Shown one piece after another: positions 56,987 through 64,000 of a stretch of 64,000 nucleotides of DNA. Origin of the DNA: Mucidula mucida (Eukaryota; Basidiomycota; Agaricomycetes; Agaricales; Physalacriaceae); NCBI GenBank assembly GCA_015501055.1, contig JADNYV010000119.1, forward strand, positions 49,305 through 113,304, in the 5' to 3' direction. A model generated the notes under the pieces. It saw only the letters and a list, made by a program, of their open reading frames with translations, was not told where the DNA came from and searched no databases. The stretch's first letter is position 1, and each line of letters starts with the position of its first letter. Both the position numbers and the translations under genes were made by a program.

Positions 56987-58579
56987 CTACTTGTTGGAAC
57001 GAACGTCTTCGCATAGTCCCATATCCGACGTGTCCCAACCATTCTCTTCCAAATATTTCTTGAACAGCGCGTCCTCGTTCTCCAGCTGCGTATCGCGATC
57101 TGGAATGAGGAACCAGACGACAAGTGTTCCAAGAGCACAAATAGCGGAGGCTACAAGAAAGATCGCCTGTTGTCCCTTCACCGGCGTGTCGAACTTGCCC
57201 ATGAAATGGGGAACACTTGCGTACCGCTACATGAACGTATTCATAAATTAGCCTATCGTAACTAAGACTTCGCACTCACATAGCAGCGCCTTCTTTTCCA
57301 ACTGCCGCTGAAAACCCGAGGAAGTGACCTCGAATGGGTGTGGGGAACGACTCGCTAGAAACGAGGAAATTGCAGTTTTAAAAGTAACTCTTCAACGAGA
57401 GAGCAGTATACAGCGAAGGATCGACGTACACCAGGTCCCACGGACAGGAAGCTCTGGAAGAGACCGAACAGGACGACAAAGGCAGGGAAGGTCGCTTGTA
57501 AAGGAATCATGGCACCGCCAATAATGAATCCAAAGACGGAGACGATAGAGAAGCCCAATGCGTATGTCTGTCTGCGTCCCATGCGGTCAATGAGGAAACG
57601 CTGTCATCTAGAATCAGACAGTGACGAGACACGAAACCAACGAGACGCACCCGAAGATAGCGCCTGGTAATGCGAACGCATTCACAAGCGCCGACCATCC
57701 TGTACTTGACAACAGTGTATTTGAGTCGGAGAATCCTGAGACGATGGTAGGTGCGAGAAGATTGAACGCTAGAAAGAAATATGAGATATCACACAGTCGC
57801 TATAACACTTATGCGCACGATAGACAACGACATCGCTGCGAAGTAATATGAGGAGCGCGTTGGAAGGGCGTGAAGCGAGTACACACTAAAGGAACCAAGC
57901 ACCACAGCATCCGAGCAGAGGGAGCCAGTAACGACGTACGGCAAGCTTGAGAGGAAACTTGCGTTGAATGGCGTGTTTCTGATACTGCGTAGAGTTGACT
58001 AGACGCATGCGAAAGAAGAAGATTACGAGAGGGAGCTATAGCTCATTGACGTTAAGGGATGTCAGCAGACCTAAGCGTGAAAGGAACATACAAAGATACC
58101 GATACCGAAACATATCCTCCATATACCGTCAGAGGCCTTGCTGTGATAGGCAGCGATGACGATGATGGAGACGATAGAAGAGCCGACAAAACCGGACACA
58201 ATAGCGACATTGGTGGACTGGCAACGAGAACACCGCGGTTTTTCTGCACGCTTTGATAAAGGTCAGTCGACGGGAGCTACCCAAAGTAATACAGAACATA
58301 CTAGGGAGTCTCATCTGCCGCTTCCACGGCTTGATCAGTACACACAGCGTACTCGCCACCGGCACCGACGCCCGCCACACCTCTCGCGACCACCATCATC
58401 CACAGCATTCCAGTCGGAGTCGTTCCATGACTCGCAGTAGCGAGAATGATGCCAAAGACGAGGAACGCCGTCGTGGCGATGATACCCAGCTTCCTTCCCC
58501 AGCGGTCAATGCAAAGCCCAAAGAAGATCATACCCACAACGTCGCCGACGAGGATACTATTGCTCAAGCGAGATTTCAT
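56987..58579 (-). pseudogene. MFS phosphate-type transporter pseudogene (right copy)
   Basis: Mirror of 29042-30634. It carries the same blocks and the same three defects: the missing base before TNVAIVSG, TAG after CCGAWFL, and the stop before DRMGRR. The predicted peptides of the 3' half are identical to the left arm. A few substitutions occur near the 5' end (KLGIIATTAFL against KLGISTTTAFL). No private disabling mutation was found. Confidence 0.75.
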
Positions 58580-58705
58580 CTGGCTGTCCTGAATCCTGTT
58601 CAAACTTCAATTCATGCTGAGTCTGTGCCTGTTATTGGTTCTTACTAACGACCAACATCTCCTCGATGTTATCTGCCAGCAATCGCGCATTGTGCATCCT
58701 TTCTG

Positions 58706-60704
58706 GTGTTTATTTCAAGTTTCAATGCTACGTCTTTTGGCGCATGGTCAGCGATACATGTAACCGCTGGGCTCATTTTTATTTTTGTGGTGCTTGACAG
58801 CTTCCTTTGGGATATCGCTTCCTACCGCGCATCTCAGGCTCCCTTTGCATCTTCCTGGTGTCCTTTGCATTACCGGCTGAGGGATCCAATACCACCTTCC
58901 TCCATTGGCCTATTCGCTCCTCTGCTCGGCGTGCGGACCTCCTCCCGCCGCGCCAACATCCTAGCTATTGGCTGAACCTTCTTCCCGTCATCTTCATATT
59001 CGATTTCCTTTATCGCGCACATGCGTTCTACACAAGCGCCAATGTCGCCTGTTAAAGCACGGGCTTCGTCAATAGCACCTCGGCCAAGATTGTCCTTCGG
59101 CACCCGACCATAACCAGCGCTGCTTCGGGCGCGGTGACTTTGACTTGGCGAGGGGACAATAGTCTTGACGAGAAGTCCGTTAGTGTGCCTGGAGGATTAG
59201 ACGGCGTAGCCACTGCACACCTAGTCGATCTAACGCCAGCAACGTCCTACGTGTAAACTACGTCGCTCAATCTTTCTGGATCCTTCACCACCTCACCATC
59301 CCACGCTAACGACAAGGTCTTCCGCTTCATCAGCACGTCTTGCTTGAAGCCTTTTTATCCGTACAGTCCATTCTCACATGCGCTCAGCATCGCGGGAATA
59401 CGCCATCTTGCATCTTTCATTCAGACCGAAGGGCAATCGGATTGGATCTTCTTCCTTGGCGACTGGATATACATCGACCTGCCCATCTCGCTCGAACCTC
59501 ACTACACGGAGCTCTTTCGTCAGACTTACGCTTCTCCGGATTGGACGCAGGACCTTCGAGACATACCATGGCTTCATGCATTCGACGACCACGAGTTGAT
59601 AAATGATTCTACCCCGGGATGGATCCTCAGCGGGTGAGCTGCGCGCTGTAAAGTCATCTTGGGCTGACCAGACAATACTGTACAGTTTCGACCGTAGGTT
59701 CGCGGCATGTGACGCGATATGCCGCGAACTTACAGCGAACAGCTTCGTGGCCAGGCACAAACACGGGAAAAGCCTGATTAGGACTGACCGGTTTTCATTA
59801 TGAAATGAAATGATCGAGGCACGATCCTGGGACCGAAAATTTCCGCTTTTGGATGGGTGTGCCTGGCTCATAGGCACCGTGACGCGAGTTCGCTTCGTCG
59901 ACCGGTGTGACGCGATATGCCAATATCTGGTCGAAACACTACAGTAGACAATGTACGAAGCAGCTTTAGCGCCGTTTCATGCGAATCAAGGGCATGCCAA
60001 TCCGGATGGCGACAAAGTAAACGGGGAGAGCTGGTACACCTTTCGCCGTGGGGATGCTGCGTTCTTTGTTCTCGATACAAGGAGTGCGAGATCTACGCCT
60101 CCGGCGAAAGAGGATAGTGGGTTTGGTAAGCGAACTATGCTGGGAGCGAAGCAGCTCTTCGCAGTCAGGGAATGGATTAAAGAGGAAAGGGGGTGGAAAG
60201 TCGTAGTAAGCGGTGTGCCATTCACTAGGGTGTGCTTTCTATCTGTTCGTTCGAGATCGTGTTCCTGATGTTTCCGTGTAGAATTGGAGAGGCGGTGGAG
60301 ACGAGATGCATTCGTGGGCTGGGTATTTAGACGAACGAGAGGAGATTTTGGCGTTGCTCTGGCAAGCTGGAGGAGGAATAATTGTAAGCGGTGACAGACA
60401 CGAGCATGGTGAGCGCGCTCTCTTGCGCCTGGCGACCACATTAGCTGACCAGTACATCCCTTCAGCGACGGTTAAATTTCCTCCCCCTCCCGGGTCAGGT
60501 TATCCGATGGAACATACCGTCATCGAGTTTTCCACCTCGCCACTCTCCTTCTTTTATCAACCGTTCGTCAGAGAGTACGTGGAGCACGCCGAAACAGACG
60601 TGACCATTTATCAACATCCGAAAGGATCATCGAAGTTTGGCGTTTTTGATTTTGATTCGACTGGAACGGTATGGACAGTACAATTTGCCTTGGTCGTCGA
60701 TTGA
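58706..60704 (+). pseudogene. PhoD-like phosphatase pseudogene (right copy)
   Basis: Mirror of the left copy. Membrane segments at about 58,750-59,040 are followed by in-frame TAA at 59053-59055, and by TAA at 59254-59256 within ATSYV*TTSLNLSG. The body has GDWIYID, PWLHAFDDHELIND, the MITE at 59678-59944, WYTFRRGDAAFFVLDTRS, KQLFAVREWIKEERGWKVVV and SGDRHEHGERALL with the catalytic-type histidine kept. A TGA at 60702-60704 (GGA to TGA against the left copy, which reads on as VDGVKRWEYV) removes the last residues. It is less damaged than the left copy but still non-functional. Confidence 0.8.
59678..59944. mobile_element. MITE copy inside the PhoD-like gene (right arm), 267 bp
   Basis: Begins CTGTACAGTTTCGACCG, ends GGTCGAAACACTACAG, flanked by TA. 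It occupies the same position as the left-arm copy (coordinates sum to 87,637). Internally about 45 bp (GTTTTCATTATGAAATGAAA and following) replace the GC-rich hairpin of the left copy. The three GTGACGCGATATG motifs are partly kept; one reads GTGACGCGAGTTC. Confidence 0.85.
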
Positions 60705-61361
60705 GTGAAGAGATGGGAGTATGTGCACAAGTGGAGGCCTAGTACCGTCCAATAGCTCCGCAGTACTACGTGTATATCATGTAGAGCAGTAGATGAGCAT
60801 ACAGCCTGCGCATAATGACTATAATGTGGCGACAAGTTGTAGACATACATTGCCTAGAACAGTACGCAGAGTCGAAAACTTTGCCTTGTTTTTGGAAAGC
60901 ACCTGCGAAAATCATGATCAAGAGCAAAAGACAGGACGCGGTGGCAGTGCAGCAGCTTATCTTTATTTGTACCGTTCATAAAGCATGATCCCTCAACTTG
61001 AAGTCAACGTAGAAGCGCACTGTATTCCATGCTTACAGCTTCGTGATACACAACTTTACTTTTATTCTTACCGAAAATCACCGTGAACGTCCTCGATCAT
61101 CCAAGGCATCGAGGTGCACTTCAATCCGTGTGATCCTTCTGTTCTCTGTTTCTCATCACAAATGTCACTTTTACAACGCAGAGGGGCCTTTGCACCATCC
61201 GCAATCGGATCCTTCCGTGATCAGTGAGGTAGTCATTCACAGAAGGACGCGTACCTCATTTCATATTCATGTCCAAAAGTCGCACAATTCAAACTGCCTT
61301 GTTTTTCCCATACAACGTATATATTTTCTGGCACTACAGTTACGTCCTATCATGGCGTCTA

Positions 61362-63906
61362 CTACGCAGTGTTAATACCATGGTCAGTGCTCGCCTGAGC
61401 AGATGTATCGTCACGGTCGGAGAGATCACGTAGAGAGTGCAGAAGGTTGCTGGCCGTAGGCCGATCTCTCGCGTCCTGCGCAAGACATCTGACCAATACC
61501 TCCCACAGTTCATTACACGGAAGTTCGTCCATGGTTGGGCGAGGGGGCATTCGCTTATTGACGATCACTTCGGTAATGACTCCGATGTCGGTTCGGATAT
61601 TCGAAAATGGAGGTTTCCCAGTATATATCTAATGAGGCCGAAATGAGTCGAAGAGCGTGGGATACTCGAGCTGTTAGCACACCTCGATGACTGTACAACC
61701 GAATGAATAAATGTCCCGCGCTGGGAGATAGGCCTTTTCAAAAAGCGACGTGTCGATCATTTCTGGAGGCAGCCAACGAGTTGTGCCCTGTAAAAGAGTG
61801 GTGCTTTCTGGAGCCTCCGTCTCTGCCATGAGGCTTATACCGAAATCCGCCAGGACACAGTGAAAGTCATCGGATACCAGAACATTGGCCTAGACGCGTT
61901 GAGTTCGCGTGTAACTTCGAGAAGCGGAGTACATACACCACGGATGTCTGCGTGAACGATTTGAGGATCAAGGTCATGCAGGTACCGAATACCTTCTGCG
62001 ATATCAACGATCTGGAGATGCGTCAGGACAACCGCGGAGTACAGGAAATATAGCACACCGATTGAAGGCGATCGTGATTTGGATGGTCGAGGAGGAAGCC
62101 CATGATGTTGCCGTTCTTCATCCACTCCGATATGAGACAAAAACATGGCGCGAAAAGATCATTGTTGATGCCTACGAACGGTAGGACATTGGGATGCCGA
62201 AGCTGTCGCCACACTAGTGCCTCGTGGCATACAGCCTATCAGAGGGCGCCTTCAGCGACAAATACAGGGTATAAGCCTAAACGATAACGCACTTTGAACA
62301 TCTTTGTCCGGTCTTTAGTGACGAATAAGCGTAGAATCTTCAGGCATACGGGCTTCCGAGTAGTAGACATCGTTCCTTGCCAGATATCCTTTGATTACTG
62401 TCAGGAACTCGCCAAGAAGACGCATTCATGGAAGACAATCACCGCGAAACCGCCGCCCCAGATGGCGCTTTCTCCTTCTTTCTTTACATCACGACAGATA
62501 AACGAATCTGGAAGCAGGTCGTATTGTCGCCCGAGGGCTCTTAGACACTTGATACACGTAAAACGATAAGTGTCAATTGTCGTGGAAGCGTCGAGTTCCT
62601 ATATCAAGTGAATGGCAGGCATATGAGAAGGAAGTATCAACCCATACTGTTTGTAGGAACTCCATCACAAGCGGGGCGACATCGCGTGATACACCGCCAA
62701 TCGTTCTCCACACAACCGCAGAGTCGGATCTTAACTGAGAGCGGACTTGAGCCACGAATTTGAGCCTTTCCTGTTCGTTCGCTTGATTGGGGAGAGGGAG
62801 GTCATGCCAGGTGCGCTACATATCATCAGAATCTCAAATCTCTTGGAAATCGGTAAACCTGCTTTTATCTTCTCCTCGTTTGCCATCTATACCAACGATC
62901 AGAATGTAAACTCTTTCGTTGAAAAGACAAAAGCACTCACACGCTCGGCTGACAGGGCGGATATATGTCTCTGGAGACGTGCTTCCTTCCACTTCACCTC
63001 ACTCGCTGTTTCGAACCGGCGCTCCCAGTGATTCCAGGCTTCCTTCGCTCTTTCAAGGACCTTCTCGTCAACGTGCTCGCCATAGTGCATGCAAACCACC
63101 GTGCGGAGGAGTCCGTACTTGCCCATCGGTTCCAGATCGAGCAACTGGTGTCGGACATGCTGCGCCAGATGGGCAACGGCGTGCCATATCCATGCCGACA
63201 TGTGGTAGCAGTTTTGCTCGACGACGTTATAGGATGGAGCGACGTCGGATGAGTAGAAGGCAAAAAGAGCGGCCAGGCGCTCGAGGTGAAGGGATCCTGC
63301 TCGGGATGGAGAATTCCATGATAGCCTGAGCTCTGAGGGGAGGACGTTGAATGGGATGCCCGCCGGCACGGTGGATAAACCATGTAGTCCGCGGCATTAT
63401 ACGACAACAATGAGACGAGATCGATGAGAAGTGATGTCGTATAGCGTCGAGAAGGGATTGTGGCGTCGGGGTATTGTGTTGCTTGGCCTCGGGACTCACG
63501 CCAAACAGATTGGCACGAGGATCATACGCAGAAGCGCAGCAAGGTGTCCGTTGCCACTAGACTGCGGCGCGTCGGCGTCTGTAGCGCAACAAGTCCACCT
63601 CTACGGAGAGCTCCCGATGCAGAACTCCGTCTATCAAAGGTGCGACGTGAGCCGTAAGGTATTCGTTCTGCGCCAAGTCTCTCATTTTCGAATACACGAG
63701 GTGCGTGAGCGCGCTGTGATACGCCAGATTGATACCTAAAGAACGACTGGCATCGACGGTTACGTTCAGATACGCGCGAGGGTCTGAACGATTGGGTCGT
63801 CCCTCTGGAATAGATGGATATTCGCTACCGTCAGGTCCGCCGACAAAGAGACAGAGGAGCTAGAGCCAGACGGCAATGCGTGTGACGAGGTGTCAGAGGC
63901 GCTCAT
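61362..63906 (-). pseudogene. TKL kinase, right copy with frameshifted first exon
   Basis: Mirror of 23726-26276 (ATG 63906-63904, stop 61364-61362). The kinase exons are nearly unchanged, with all catalytic motifs kept (KPVCLKILR, IVHADIRG, LADFGISL). In the long first exon, several small indels against the left copy break the frame: two bases lost near 63,583, one at about 63,523, one near 63,415, one T gained at about 63,378 and one T lost at about 63,313. Unless these are sequence errors, only a shortened kinase started downstream could be made. Confidence 0.75.
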
Positions 63907-64000
63907 GGTTACTCGCCAGCTTCCAGAGATCCTCGATTGTTATATGCTGCCTACCCGTGCGAACACATTCTTAAATTCTTGTCCTCCTCTCTAAAGCCGA

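Larger units (their letters stand above)
53531..64000 (-). repeat. Right arm of the inverted duplication (continues past the window)
   Basis: Reverse complement of 23636-34095. Homology starts weakly at about 53,531 inside the F-box sequence and strengthens outwards. It is still running at base 64000, where the window ends, so the full arm is longer than 10.4 kb. Most predicted peptides of one arm are found identical or nearly so in the other. Confidence 0.95.

Noticed and set aside
1..64000. CRISPR array, bacterial operons, integrases or phage genes
   Set aside because: No regularly spaced repeats of that kind, and gene structure is clearly eukaryotic with spliceosomal introns.

Overview
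This is nuclear DNA of a mushroom-type basidiomycete (Agaricomycetes). Evidence: a cytosolic ribosomal protein gene split by a 47-bp intron, tRNA genes with introns, genes broken by many 40-80 bp GT..AG introns (up to 12 exons), tyrosine-kinase-like (TKL) kinases of the kind expanded in mushrooms, MYND, BTB and F-box proteins, a pectin lyase, a chitin deacetylase and an ABCG-PDR pump. No species can be named from the sequence alone.

Layout. 0-4.3 kb: 3' end of the uS17/RPS17 gene, a tRNA-Thr, a tRNA-Thr fragment and a MYND protein. 5.8-8.9 kb: a 12-exon gene joining a TKL kinase to a second MAP3K-like kinase domain that has lost its DFG aspartate. 8.9-12.8 kb: gene-poor DNA with arrays of short degenerate motifs (ACTCG/CGAGT and ACCGTG) and a 244-bp MITE. 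12.8-14.0 kb: an uncharacterised protein. 15.1-20.1 kb: a full-size PDR pump with one single-base frameshift. 21.1-22.8 kb: a BTB protein and a truncated D-amino-acid oxidase.

23.6-64 kb is one very large inverted duplication. The left arm (about 23.64-34.10 kb) is repeated in reverse in the right arm (about 53.53 kb to the window edge). Paired coordinates add up to about 87,611-87,638. From outside to inside each arm carries a TKL kinase, a PhoD-like phosphatase pseudogene hit by the same MITE, a phosphate-type MFS transporter pseudogene, a pectin lyase and the 3' part of an F-box/LRR gene. The 19.4-kb spacer holds the rest of the F-box gene, an NCS1 permease, a class II aldolase, a second MFS transporter, duplicated coiled-coil remnants, a chitin deacetylase, a second tRNA-Thr and a dual-specificity phosphatase.

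Some lesions are shared by both arms (two PhoD stops, the MITE, an MFS frameshift) and so predate the duplication. Others are private to one arm (frameshifts in the right kinase copy, frameshifts in the left pectin lyase and PhoD copies, a stop near the right PhoD end). Single-base indels, often in short homopolymers, also break otherwise well-conserved single-copy genes (PDR pump, NCS1, MFS). Residual long-read assembly error therefore has to be weighed against true pseudogenisation. Gene models were spliced by hand from the sequence; phases were checked where stated.
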